In this document: in pieces, positions 51,801 to 63,580 of the stretch | Numbering within the stretch: position 1 is the first letter of the stretch | Layout: each line of letters starts with the position of its first letter | Source: Prinsepia uniflora | Taxonomy: Eukaryota > Streptophyta > Magnoliopsida > Rosales > Rosaceae | Direction of reading: 5' to 3' | NCBI GenBank assembly: GCA_032719365.1 | Contig: CM064864.1 | Coordinates: forward strand, 3,372,817-3,436,816 | Length of the DNA: 64,000 bases | The notes under the pieces: model-generated | What the model saw: the letters and a program-made list of their open reading frames with translations, nothing else | The model's database searches: none | Told to the model about the DNA's origin: nothing | Translations under genes and position numbers: made by a program

Positions 51801-54349
51801 GTGATTTGTCATTGTAAGAGGATTAAAAAGATTAGACATAGAAGGATACTTATGACTTTCCAATACAATACAATCCCCTCAAATAGTATGATTGGAAGAT
51901 GTAAGTTTCCTTTCATGTCTAAATGCTCTATAATTCCCAAAAAATATTCACTTCCTACTTTCACAGTATATTTTATTTGCTGAGTTATCTAATCCATACG
52001 ACAAACCAAATGTGACATTATTGTTCTAAAAAAAGACAATTACCTCAGTTATCCAGCTTCCAAATTCTCCCAATGGTTTTGATACTAGGGAGAAGGTACC
52101 TCGTATTAGTTTGGACTGTATGTACTCCAATTTTTCAACGAGTAGTAGGCCCTTCTGCCTCTCCGTTGCATACCCTCGCCTATGATCAGATGGAATTAAC
52201 AAGTATGTCAATACTTTGCAAGTTTATTATCTTGAAAAGTGGTCAGTTTATATCACAAGGGCCAAGTTTGGTGAGAAGTGTTCAGATGGATTCAATCATC
52301 CATCAAATTCAGTGTAGCTTAAAAAGAAAAGTGGATATCTTTTCACTGTAAATGGATTAGAAGACATTAAAAATCGAAGAAAAGTTATCTAATCAAATCC
52401 TCTTAAAATGGTAGGATTAGACCACTAGTGCTGTTGTATTAGTAGTATTCCTACTCAAAATGTAATGGGAAGTCTTAGGTACAAGTAGACTCTCCTAAAG
52501 GGTGAGGACAGTACCCCTAATCTTCTTACAATGAAAAAACATTCAGTTCTAGTTTTAAAATACATGAATTTGATGAGTTATTATACAATGCAAACCAATA
52601 AGATACACCAAACAAAAACCCAAAAAATCACATAAATGAACTGTATAGGGATCTTTACAGTACAAGTAAAATCTACGTTTCTTTAAGATTGAAAATAGAT
52701 AGCACTCATTACAATTTTATGATTCAAGTTGGAAAAAGGGTAAAAGATTATAAAAAATGAAAACAGAAGATTAATTGAGCTTAAAAAACTGGAATCACCT
52801 GAATATTATTGCATTGGACTGAGATGCCCTTTTCCAGTCAACATTTACAGGCAAAGTAAGGAGATAATCTGTGTTTAATGCCGATGTAAGCATTAAATCC
52901 CTCACTGATAGTTCTTCAAACTGAGCGTCATTCAGAAGTTGCAGGAAAGAATGCTGAAAACGAGTGGCAACAGCAACCCTACAACAAAAGAACATATGCT
53001 ATGTTTTTGTATATATATCATGAGTCTAACAACAAAAAGAACATCTTTGTCCGTGCTTTTCTCTTTATGGGACATGCAGTTCTCATTAAAAGCATGACAC
53101 ATATAGATTTAGAAAACTTAATTTCCTTTTTACAATTTTGTTATCATTTATTTTCATGGTTGATAATTTTAGAATATATAAATCAACAATGTGAGTTTAG
53201 ACTTTATGTTAGTAGCCTTGAATTGTTTAATCACATCGATTTTAAGCTTGTAGTAGAAATTTAGTTCTCTGCCAAAATTTTGATACTTAAAATCGAAGTT
53301 CTACAGTTACTCGTAACATAATCCAGTGGCATTGCTCTCTACTGTATGATGGAAGGTCTCGAATTTGATGACACTCGTAAAACAAAATTAATAACCAATG
53401 TGTATAATTTCCTGAAACCGTAAGAAATCATACAAATGAAGCACTAAGAATTATTCCTAACATATAAGGTTTTCAAAGCCTCATACATGTCCTTTTATGA
53501 GTTTCTCTCATGAGTTTGCAAATTGGGTAGTTAGCATTGAACAAAAACTATGGACTTCAAAAGAAACTGGCAATACCTTTTGGCAGTCTTTGCCGAAGAA
53601 CCCAAGAGCTTGCTCAAGCCGAGAACATAATCAAATGGCACCGGTATTTCAGCTTCAACTTTTTCATCCCCATTTGCCTCCATGCTCTCAACTCCATTAA
53701 TGTCATTGCTAGCAGAATCCGAGCTCTGTCCATCGCCCGTCACTTGGTTATCAACCTCAACAGCTGTTTGCTTGTGTTCCACGGAATTCGAATCAGAATA
53801 GTCGGCTCGCATTTCTTCCAAAATTCGTTTGTGTTCAGCATGAAGAATCGCGTCCAAACACCTACAAAGCAAACAGCTTTTGATAGTTCAAATTCAAAAT
53901 GTCTTTGTTTCTTCAATTATTGAAAATGGGTTCGATCAAGCTTACGTTGAGAGAAGAATAAAGTGCTTCAATTCCTGGCCGTCGTCATGGTTGGCTTTGA
54001 ACATATTCGAAACGACGCCGTCCAGCAGCTCAGCCTTGGAAACAGGGATGTACTTCTGCCTGGGCACTGGGATTTTAGATATTCCATGCTCTTCTTCTTC
54101 ATCGCCGTCATATTGTTGGGTCTCCTGGACGACATCGTTCAGCTTCTGATTATTGCGGGCATTTTTGAGGTTTACGGCGTCGGTTTCGAGTCGCGAAGGC
54201 TCCGTCGTCGTCGACAGTTCTTGGAAGCGGGTGAGAGAGCAGTGAGCAACTGATAATGATGATGATGGTCGTGGTGGTCTTAAACAGCGCCGTTTCGAGG
54301 TTAACGAGATAGCGCTGAAGCTGCTGAGAGTGTGTGAAGAAGCTGACAT
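47162..54349 (-). CDS. DUF3754 family protein (TMEM143-like), plastid-targeted by prediction
   Basis: Fourteen coding exons (5' to 3'): 54349-53946, 53861-53577, 52978-52799, 52179-52044, 51555-51218, 50715-50586, 50220-50086, 49952-49908, 48991-48912, 48655-48559, 48352-48263, 47653-47600, 47462-47397, 47314-47162. They join in phase to 730 aa. The N-terminus (MSASSHTLSSFSAIS, basic, Ser-rich) resembles a chloroplast transit peptide. The middle region has PVPFDYVLGLSKLLGSSAKT and LLTLPVNVDWKRASQ. The DUF3754 core contains IFLSRISLSDIW, EKIPIPDLPVIFPHKKLSF and two hydrophobic segments (about 553-577 and 579-602, AIVLDAVAISALIIYVSRVV). The biochemical function of DUF3754 is unknown. Intron 8 contains a Cassandra-like LTR. 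Exons 10-14 are duplicated near 56-57.7 kb. Confidence 0.88.
49165..49480 (-). mobile_element. Cassandra-like TRIM LTR carrying 5S rRNA-like sequence
   Basis: On the minus strand it reads GAGGCCTTTTGGGAGCTCA, then a diverged 5S rRNA-like segment (GAACTTCAAAGTTATACAAG near 49321-49340, GATAGGTGACCCCCTGGGAA near 49285-49304), then GGCCCAAAGCGGACAATATC and the end TCGGGTCTTGACA. This order matches Cassandra TRIM LTRs, which embed a 5S promoter region. The 5S part is too diverged to be a 5S gene. It sits in an intron of the DUF3754 gene; its left limit is approximate and I found no second LTR. Confidence 0.72.
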
Positions 54350-55693
54350 TTCAGAATTGGGAAACAGAGAGCTCGGAGCAGCAGCAGACGCTTCCAACCT
54401 CGTGTGCTGGATAAGGAAATTGAATTTTTTATTTTTTATTTTAATTTTATGGAAGAGGTGTTTTATTTTTACAAAGACAATAATATCCCCACTCACTCTC
54501 ACAAAGTCGCATTACTCTGTTTCTCTGTCTCAACAACAACATTATCTAGTTCGAACTTCATATCCATGACTACTCTGTCTCTAAGCACTCTGTTCCATCT
54601 TCGCACTCCCCCTTCACTCTCTCTCAAGGCGTATGAAATCTGCTCTTATTGCTGGAACTTGGACTGTTTTTGCTAGTGTTATACTTGCCGAGGAAAAAAA
54701 TTTCTGGAATGTGATTGTGGTTCCCAAGTGTTGATTAAGCGTATTTTCTGGACAAATTGATCATGAGAATTGAGAAATCTTTCTCATTCTTTCTCAACTT
54801 CGTGCTCATTGTGCTTTTTTTGAGAAATCCAGTTTCAATGGGTTTCTCGGAGCACAAATAAGATAATTGATAACTACTCTCAAGTTCGATAAAAAATGTG
54901 CAGGGAAGTATGGATTAACCGACTTCCATCATTTTTAGTGTTTATTTTAAACAATGACTGTCTTCCGTGCCCCCTAATTAAGCATTTTTCCTTTGAATTT
55001 TAGAAGTGAACATTTTATATCTTATATTATGCGTCTTTATTCCGAAACCTCCTAAACTCCGAAACCTCCTTAATGAGTGTCTTTCTATTCCTGCTTTTCT
55101 GTTGTTTTCTCTCTAGTGTACTTGTTTTCCCCTTTTAATGAAATTCACTTTCTCTGCTAAGCCTTTAATAGGGGCCAGAAAGGGATTAATGCTGTCGTTT
55201 TTTTAGGGACAGAACCTGAATATAAAAACAACAGTCTATCAGGCTTTCTGATAATATCAAAAAAGGCCACCAACCCTTTTAATGAAATTCACTTTCTCAT
55301 AATATAGGTATGCCCCTTAACTATATATATCGCCCGCGACGCCTCCCTCCGTTTCCCCCTGACGCCCCCGGATTACAAAAGCCTGAATTAATATTGTTAC
55401 AGTTAAGCTTGGGGTGAAAAAGAAAAAAAAATTAAATATGGGGTCACCCTTGATTTATTAATGACGATAAATAATAAAATATGGGGTTGGCATTGAATCT
55501 ATCAAAAATAAAATGGATGGAGAAATGAGGTTCATGGTGGAGTGATTTGGCTAATATAGTTCTTGAGCTTGATTTCTTTCATGGGAATAAGATAAGTTTT
55601 TTATTTCCATTTTCTTTATTTTTTTCGCTCATGTGTAATGGAGTTTTGAAATTATTGATTTTTTTACGGTATTGTAAAAGTCGAATGTTAGTG
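54350..55693 (+). other. DUF3754 promoter side, with a possible orphan first exon
   Basis: A plus-strand ATG at 54567 opens MTTLSLSTLFHLRTPPSLSL, which looks like a plastid transit peptide, preceded by a CT-rich leader (54490-54540). A donor-like GTATGA follows near 54631. No matching downstream exon appears before the duplicated segment at 55694, so this could be a first exon cut off by rearrangement, or chance. The rest is AT-rich; a 22-bp ATGAAATTCACTTTCTC-type tract occurs twice (about 55137 and 55280). Confidence 0.3.
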
Positions 55694-57890
55694 TGCATTG
55701 AAAATTCGGATTTTCAAATAATTTTTCAAAATTTTTCAAATCTCCAAAGTCTAAAATGGCTATTAAGAATTTAAGAGAATACAATTTCTTTGAAACGTAT
55801 ATCTTTATACAAGCAATTTCATCAAAAGTATTCTCAAACTAAATATAGAACTGTTGTTTGGTTTGCCATATGATTGAGCCTTACTTCTAAGCAAGATACC
55901 TCCTAGCTTCACTTCCCATTATAACCTTTAAGAGGGGTTTTTAAGGAGAATCAATTTAGACCTTTACTACAATATAACCTATACAATCAGACATATGCCT
56001 CTATAGGCATGAATGTGTTAGAAATCGTGCCTAAAATGGCATAATAGTAACGAATAAGAGCGCATTCATGCCTTCTGAGTTCTGGCTTTTTAGTCACCTC
56101 AGTGCTCAGTTTGTGCCATGAATGTTGGTGCGAGAACCTGGGCATAATTATCAACAACAAAATTTTCAACTAAGCAAACTATTCCAGCGTTCTTTAAGTG
56201 ACCCGTATGCGTCGAAACATGAAATTGCCTGTAAACTAGTCCTTCCGTCAATAGACATTTCTGTAGCTAGGCCAAGCCTTAGCAATGTAGAAACTGCTTT
56301 GTCAACCGGCATTTCAACCTGCATGATGATCGAGCTTCAATATTCAACAATCACTTCGTTATATACTCAAACCCGCATGTAAAACACTTTGTTTTTTTAC
56401 CTTTACTTTAAACACATCGTACAAAAATCTTTCGCAGTCATCTCCAACAGTCTGTCGACAAACGAGCTGCATTCAATACGAAAGTATTACACGTCCATAT
56501 ATAGAAAGATACGATTCAGCAACATGGGCTATATGTTTGAACCCGACAAATGAATTCAAACAAGAAAAAAAGAGAGCTCAATTTCTAGGCAGTGAGATCA
56601 AACCTTCCCCTTGTTTGCTTTGAGAAGAACTGAATATGCCAAAATGGCTTCCTTGTACTGGAGACAATAGTGCAAAGGAAAAAAAAAAAAAGAATAGCCA
56701 GTTAAAATTTTGTCCATTATAAAATTGAAAAATGACCTATCTTCTTAAAGAGTTATTTTCACAAGCACTTTGATGCCAAGAAATTTACTCAAAAACTAGA
56801 AAAGTCTTCAAAGGAAAAGTAAATAAATTTCGCATAGATTGCATAATATCAAACTAAATTTGTGCTAAAAGAAAAAGAAGAAAAGGAACTACATACGTTT
56901 AAAAGAAGAGAAATTTTTTGCAATACCATACGACTACTTTTATGAAAGAAATCATATGACTACTAAGGCCCTAACTTTGAGAATAGCCATAAAAACTAGT
57001 TTGATGAAAGTAAAATCTTGAAAAAAGATAGCACACAACTCGCACATGACTACTTTTCAATGGAAAACTAACACAAGCTAACAGTAGTGGTTATTTGTCA
57101 CAAAACTAAAATTTTAGGTGGTAAAATGTCGCAAGAAAAAAAGATAGATGATCAAATATCACAAGGGATAATTTGCAAAGAAAACAAAATATCACAAGGG
57201 ATAAAATGTAGACGGTATTGCTAATTTTTTTTTTTCCCGTTAACTTAATAATTGAAACAGTTGCTCACTTGTTGCTGTTCAGAAGCATCCAGAAGAAAAT
57301 GAATTGAGCCAAATCCACTTGCCAAGGTTTTCTCATAAAGTGTCGTGTTAACCAAAAGCTGTAAGAATAGGCTGCTTTAGACACTGAAATTCCTCAAATT
57401 GAACATGCATGGAAAAAGATAGACGCATAGGTCATATTCGGTGGATCTTATTGTACTTATATTGAATATGATAACTTAACTAATCCGGTCCAATACAATA
57501 CAACAATCCATCAAACGCAATCATATAATTTTGAAGTCTGCATAAAAAGATGAAGTTTACTCACCTGATACCGGTCCCATGTTTGTTTGTATCCCAGAAC
57601 TACGCGAGACACATAAATTATAAGAGCGCTGATGGCAACCGCATCAAGAACTATCGCTGACCTGTTATAAGATTAGAAAAGAAATTGAACTACATGAAAG
57701 AGAAGACATTAAAAGAGTCACTCCATATAGGAAAAAAAAAAAGGAAAAAAAGAAGAATCAAATTGTAAATTTGCAAGTGTTATTGTTAAAAAGATAGTTT
57801 CCAGTGAATTATTTCACTCCTTAATATGGTACTTTCAATCTTAATAGCAAATGCTCAGAAACAAAATGATATGCTGCATTTCAAGAAGAA
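55694..57890. repeat. Second copy of the 2.2-kb duplication
   Basis: Direct repeat of 46691-48884. Its right end coincides exactly with the first base of a copia LTR (57891), so the rest of the duplicated unit has been displaced or lost beyond the insertion. Confidence 0.93.
56166..57661 (-). pseudogene. Partial duplicate of the DUF3754 gene (exons 10-14)
   Basis: Copies of the last five exons at 57661-57565, 57358-57269, 56657-56604, 56466-56401 and 56318-56166. Splice sites and frames are intact. Differences from the parent are few; for example Met to Leu and Met to Val in the FMYDMFK region, and Glu to Asp in MSIEGR. With no start codon, promoter or upstream exons it is a 3' gene fragment rather than a working gene. 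Confidence 0.88.
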
Positions 57891-58012
57891 TGTTGAGATG
57901 TGAGGAAAATGTCCCACATCGGAAAAGCACAACTACAATTTGTGCCTTATAAGATCTTGGGCTACTCCCCTCATTGCCAATTAGTTTTGGAGTGGAACCT
58001 CAACTTCTAACA
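57891..58012 (+). repeat. Very short 5' LTR of a Ty1/copia element
   Basis: 122 bp, TGTTGAGATGTGAGG...CTTCTAACA, followed at once by the primer site TGGTATCAGAGC. It contains the GTCCCACATCGG motif common in such LTRs. Copia LTRs are usually several hundred bp. Confidence 0.85.
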
Positions 58013-58024
58013 TGGTATCAGAGC
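58013..58024 (+). promoter_or_regulatory. Primer-binding site for initiator tRNA-Met
   Basis: TGGTATCAGAGC, complementary to the 3' end of tRNA-iMet, is the usual primer site of plant copia elements. It starts immediately after the LTR. Confidence 0.9.
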
Positions 58025-58079
58025 AGGGAAATTAACTTGCTTCTGCTATACTGCTATCCGAGAGTATTCACTCTCCAAA

Positions 58080-59110
58080 ATGTCTGAAGACAATCCTTTA
58101 GCATTAGAAGCAAAAATGTCATAAATGGAAGCATCATAAATGGAAGCATCAAAATACCTGATGCTTCCTCACCAAACTATGAATCTTGGCTTAGCAAGGA
58201 TCAGCTAGTTATGTCATGGCTTTTGAATTCCATGGAACGAAAGTTAGCTGAAATATTCAGCTATTCAGAATCCTCGTACCATCTATGGGAAGCGGTTAAG
58301 GAAATGTATGGCAACCAGAATAATGCTGCCCGTGTTTTCAAATTAAAGAAGGACATCTCTGATCTGCAACAAGATGACAAGCCGTTTGTGCAACTCCTAG
58401 GAAGCATGAAAAACATGTGAAATGAGTTGGAAATTTATCGTCCTCATACAACTGATGCAGCACTGCTACGAAAGAGAGCAGAAGAAGACAAGATATTTCA
58501 ACTCTTGTCCAGTCTTGACTCAACATATGAAGATCTACGATGTCACATACTCATGAACACTGAACTTCCTTCCTTCACCAGTGTGTGTGCAACGATTCAA
58601 CGTGAAGAAGTAAGGAGGAAAGTCATGAACCTGAGTACAATGACTAACGTACCTGAGGCTAGGGCATATATGACTAACGAGAGAAAGTACAAAGGAAAGC
58701 ATCCGCACTTGAAGTGTAAACACTGCAACAATATAGGTCGTGTTAAAGACACATGCTGGATTTTACATCCAGAGTTAAAGCCTAATTTCATGAAAGACAA
58801 CAAGGGCGTACAAAAGGTGAACCATACTCCACATCGAGCAAATCATGCATCTACCTCCATCTCTAATAGGTCAGATCCATTCAAGAACTTCACAGCAAAC
58901 CCAACAGAACTCATGACTGAGTTTATGTCGTACCTGCAAAGCAAGAAAGGAGGGGCTGGAATTGACCGTACAGATAGCATGGAAGAAGGGACCTCGACAA
59001 CATTGCTCGGTAAGTTTGCAGGTTTCTTGGCAGACACGAAACCTATACCCCAAGAGGATATGCAAGGTATCATGAAAGCTTTTAAAACTGCTCTTAAATT
59101 AAATATGTTG
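58080..59110 (+). pseudogene. Decayed copia gag
   Basis: UBN2-type gag: SWLSKDQLVMSWLLNSME, YHLWEAVKEMYG and IFQLLSSLDSTYEDLR are recognisable. The start region is disrupted by a duplicated 15-bp ATAAATGGAAGCATC (about 58131-58160) with stops and a frame change before 58211. A TGA at 58418-58420 replaces the Trp codon expected in NMWNEL. The zinc knuckle reads CKHCNNIGRVKDTC, with Arg (58739-58741) where the metal-binding His belongs. It cannot give a normal capsid protein. Confidence 0.88.
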
Positions 59111-61796
59111 CATGATTTTTGGGTTGTAGATTCAGGTGCCACAGATCATATGACCAACCATGTGTCTAAATCTCAAAATTTTGAAAAATTGGCAAAACCT
59201 TCTCAAGTTTCAATTGCAAATGGAGAGCATGTAAAGGTTTTAGGAAAAGAAAAGATAAAGTTGATGTCTAATGAAATTGAATCAATAGCTTTGTATGTTC
59301 CTTCCTTTCCATTTCAACTTCTATCTGTGGGAAGGATCACAAATACCTTGAATTGCATAGCCATTTTTTCTCCTCACAAAGTGATCTTTTAGGATTGTGT
59401 CACCAAGAAGACGATTGGTGAAGGGTTTTATTTAGATGGTCTCTATTACATGTCAAAGAGCAATCCCAGAGGGTGTCAAGCCAAGTTCAACCCCATTCAA
59501 GATAATCAATTGTGGCATCAACGTTTAGCTCACCCTTCCTCACCCATTTTGTCATCTTTATTTCCAAAATTAGGTAAGGATGCTATTTTTTGTGAAACAT
59601 GTCACTTGTCTAAAGCCACTAGATTACCTTTTAACTCTTCTTTGTCTAGGACTAGTAAGTGTTTTGAACTAGTTCATTCAGATGTATGGGGACCAATTAG
59701 GGAATCTTTTGATGGCTACAAGTATTTTGTGATTTTTGTGGATGATTTCTCTCGAGTCACATGGTTGTATCTCCTAAAGTCTAAGAATGAAATGATAGAA
59801 GTGTTTAAGGATTTTCATAACCTTGTTAAAAACCATTTCTCATCTCAAATTCAAACCTTACGATCTGACAATGGCACTGAATACATGTCCCATATCATGA
59901 AACAATATTTGAGCACTCATGGCATCATGCATCAAACAAGTTGCGTTGGAACCCCTCAACAAAATGGGGTAGCCAAACGTAAAAACCGTGACCTACTTGA
60001 GAAAACAAGAGCATTAATGCTGCAAATGAATGTACGAAAGAGATTTTGGTCCCAAGGTGTTATGACAGCTGCTTATATCATCAATAGGTTACCTAGCCAA
60101 GTCTTGGAATTCAAGTCTCCCCTAGAGGTCATGAAAGGAAGGAAAATTGATCTCTCATATCTTAGAGTGTTTGGTTGCATCTGTTTTGTTCATGTTCAAT
60201 CTCATCACCGAGATAAATTAGACCCTAGAGCTACTAAATGCATCTTTCTTGGTTACTCCTCTACTCAAAAGGGATATAAGTGTTATAATTCCCAACTAAG
60301 GAGATTGATTGTGTCCAAAGATGTTTGATTTCATGAGACTAACCCTTTTTTTTGGCAAGACAAGTGAATTCACAGATCAAGGGGATGACAACTTGGACTT
60401 GTTCCCATTACCAAGAATTGAACCCGAGGGTTCGCAACAACGTGAGCTCAATCATGCCAACACTGATGCTTCTCTCAATGAAAATAACCATGAAGGCACT
60501 CATCCTGATGGTTCTATGCATGATGATGGCAGCGGCAACCAAGAAAACCTTCAAAGTGTGGCTGATAATTTGAACGAGAGTGAGCCAACTCTCCCAAAAC
60601 CTCGACGCAATCCTCAACGTGATCGGCACCCTCCCACAAGGTTTCAAGATTTTGAAACATATAAACCGAGGCATCCAATATCAAATTATGTGTCGTATCA
60701 AAAGGTCACTCCATCTCATACTGCCTTCCTTAACACCATCTCCAGTTACAGTGAACCCCAAAACTTCCATGAGGCTAATAACCATGTTGTGTGGCAAAAA
60801 GCAATGCAAGATGAACTCAAAACTCCAGACCAACATAACACCTGGAGCATCACCAAACTTCCAAAAGGAAAAAAGGCAGTGGGTTGCAAATGGATCTATA
60901 AGATCAAGTTTAATTCAGATGGTTCAATTGAGAGGTATAAAGCCAGGCTAGTGGCTCGCGGATTCACTCAAACATTTGAGGTGGACTACAAAGAAAAATT
61001 TGCTCATGTTGCAAAAATGAACTCAGTTAGGGTTTTATTGTTCATGGCTGTCAATAAGGGTTGGTCCCTGTACCAAATGGACGTGAAGAACGCCTTTCTA
61101 CATAGTGATCTTGAAGAAGAAGTCTACATGCGCTTGCCTCCTGGACATCCTCAAAGCCAGGACCCTGATTTGGTGTGTCAGTTACATAAGTCAATTTATG
61201 GACTGAAGCAATCGCCTCGTGCTTGGTATGCTAAACTAAGTTCAGTTCTTCATAGTGTTGGTTTCAAAAGGAGTGGTGCCGATTCATCATTATTCGTTCG
61301 TACTGGAGCTGGTGGGAAATTAGTTGTGTTGATATATGTGGATGACTTAATAATTACAGGTGATAATGCTGCAGAGATCTCCAAACTCAAACAGTCACTT
61401 CAACAAAGATTTGCGATTAAAGACCTTGGGGTGTTAAAGTATTTTCTTGGGATCGAAATGACATCTTCTCATAAGGATTTAATTCTTAATCAACGGAAAT
61501 ACGCCATGGACCTCCTCCAGGATGCTAATATGAGTGATGCTAAGCCTGCCCTTACTCCTCTCGATAGCAAGCTCAAACTTGACTTGGGAGACACTCCACT
61601 CTCGGATATCAGCTCCTATTAGAGGCTTGTTAGTAAATTGATCTACCTAACGATCACCAGACCAGACATCTCATATTCAGTGAGTATTGCTAATCAATTC
61701 ATGCATTCTCCCACCATCGAGCATCTGAACCTTGTAAAAAGGATCTTACGTTACTTAAAAGGGTCTGTTGGTCGTGGTATTCTCATGACGAAGAAG
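59111..61796 (+). pseudogene. Decayed and truncated copia pol (PR-IN-RT)
   Basis: Protease motif DSGATDH (near 59130); integrase HHCC region (WHQRLAH...CETCHLSKA) and core D residues in HSDVWGP and LRSDNGTEY. The third catalytic residue, Glu in the GVAERKNR motif, is Lys (59975-59977). Reverse transcriptase has CKWIYKIKFNSDGSIERYKA, MDVKNAFLHSDLEEEVYM and YVDD (61335-61346). Breaks: TAG at 59390-59392, a frame change at about 60310-60350 after SKDV, and TAG at 61620-61622. The frame ends after RYLKGSVGRGILM; RNase H, polypurine tract and 3' LTR are missing, replaced by family G sequence at about 61797. Confidence 0.92.
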
Positions 61797-62080
61797 CTTC
61801 CGAACATCATAACTTCTTCGTTGAATGTCGGAATCGAACGTGCCACCTGTCTATGAACTCGTGACGTCCCGAACTATGTCACAGTTATCGGTCAAAGTCC
61901 ATTTGACCTCTAGAATGAAAAGTCAACATTTTGCCCACGCCTAGGGTCAAAATGGTCATTTTGCATCGTTCATCCGATTTCGCCCAACTAATCACGGATT
62001 TGACTCACTAATCACTGATTAACCTCACTAATCGTGATTAGTCACTAATCTAATCTTGGAATTCAGGACGGGTCGTTACA
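61797..62080 (-). mobile_element. Family G LTR fragment, minus orientation (5' end)
   Basis: On minus it starts TGTAACGACCCGTCCTG at 62080 and contains the family block around GTGACGTCCCGAACTATGTC (61862-61881). It is cut off where it joins the copia RT at about 61797. Confidence 0.65.
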
Positions 62081-63580
62081 CGTTGGCCTTGGAACCGTGA
62101 GAAATAGAGATCGAGTGCCACCGTGAACTCCAATCTTCACAAGTTCCCTTAAACCTTGCCTTTGCTTTTGATTTGTGAAAGAATGATGGAGAGGAGGTCA
62201 AGGCGAGTTCGGTGATGGCCATGGCGGGGCACGACGGCGTAGGTAAAGTCGAAACCGGGGAATCCTGGTTGAATTCGTAAAATGGGACCTTGCGATTTCC
62301 TAGCTATTGATCGATTCTAAGGGATGGAAGGTCTTGCTGGAGGTCCTGTGAGTCGACTGAGCTTCGTTTCGAGGCCTGAGATGGACAGTAAGGCTATTTC
62401 TTGCAATAGATCCCTATTTTGATTTAAAATGGCAACTTGTGTTTGGACGGTTGATAATCAAATTGATTGGTCTGGTGAGCTTCCAAAGGTTAGGGCGAGT
62501 CTGTTGGGCTTGGAACCACGACCAACAGTGGTCGGAGTCTCGAGAACACATAGGAGGAAGTTTGAAAGTTTGATCAATTGTTTGGAAGGTAATTTCTAGA
62601 CTTAAACTTCATGTTTTAAGTAGATAGATCGATTAGGAATAGAGGGACGAAGCTAATGGTAGAAAAAGGACTGAAATCAGACTGAAAATAGAGGAAAACC
62701 GGGGAGTCGGTTCGGTTGGACCGGGCTGGTCTGAACTGGGTCTGTGAGAGGTAGGGGATGATGAACAGTGCGGGGCATGAGGGCGTGTGGCACTGTTTCT
62801 GGGGAAGTTGTCAACACGACTTTTAATCTAATCGATGTAACGAATATTTTGGGACTGGTTTCGAGTCGATCAGACATCGTTTCGATTTGATTCGGGATGT
62901 CCGAAGGTTTAGGATCTAGTTTAGGACTCGTTATTGTGATATCCCTCGAGGTTTATTGTTTTTATTTTGAGTTTAAAAACTCGTTGATATCCCGGGAAGG
63001 CCTGATATATATGTGTTTTGAGTTTAAAGACTCGTTCATATGAGATCCAGCAAACTGATTGACTTGTGATTTACTATTGACTTTAAAATGGTTTTACGAT
63101 GTTCTGGACAGTGGCCCGAATGATTTGGATTTTGTGGATTTTTGGGCTGAGTTCCCGTACGTTGATTTTGATTTAAGATTCTCATTGAGGTTTTTCTTAT
63201 TTTGGAAAGGAAATGGTGTTCGAATGCATGCATTGGTTTTACGTGAAGGATATACATGTCTTTCTTAGAATTTTTTTTTCTAAACTTATTATTTATTTTT
63301 TTCCACTCACAGTCTTTTATGTTTTTCGATACCCTCCATGTTGTTGATGCGGTGCAGGATGTTGTTAGTGAGACGGAGACATCACACTTGCGATCTACAG
63401 TGATTCTGTACGCTCTGGGAAATCAGAAGGTGTATTTGGACGATGTTGACCTGGGTATCTCTTGGTTGGCTTGCGTGTTCCACGGGGGTTGAACGAGTGT
63501 TTAGCCTTCGTGTCGCACGTGGGTTATACGTGAGCATGACTTATCCCTTAATCTCGGGGTATTGGGGGTGGGTCGTGTCA
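62081..63580 (+). mobile_element. Family G LTR fragment, plus orientation (3' part)
   Basis: Plus-oriented family G sequence with GAGTTTAAAAACTC and GAGTTTAAAGACTC hairpins (about 62968-63035), GATCCAGCA (63045-63053), CCACTCACAG (63303-63312) and the end GGTGGGTCGTGTCA (63580). It meets the minus fragment head to head, which implies nested insertion with deletion or inversion. No protein domains. Confidence 0.6.
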
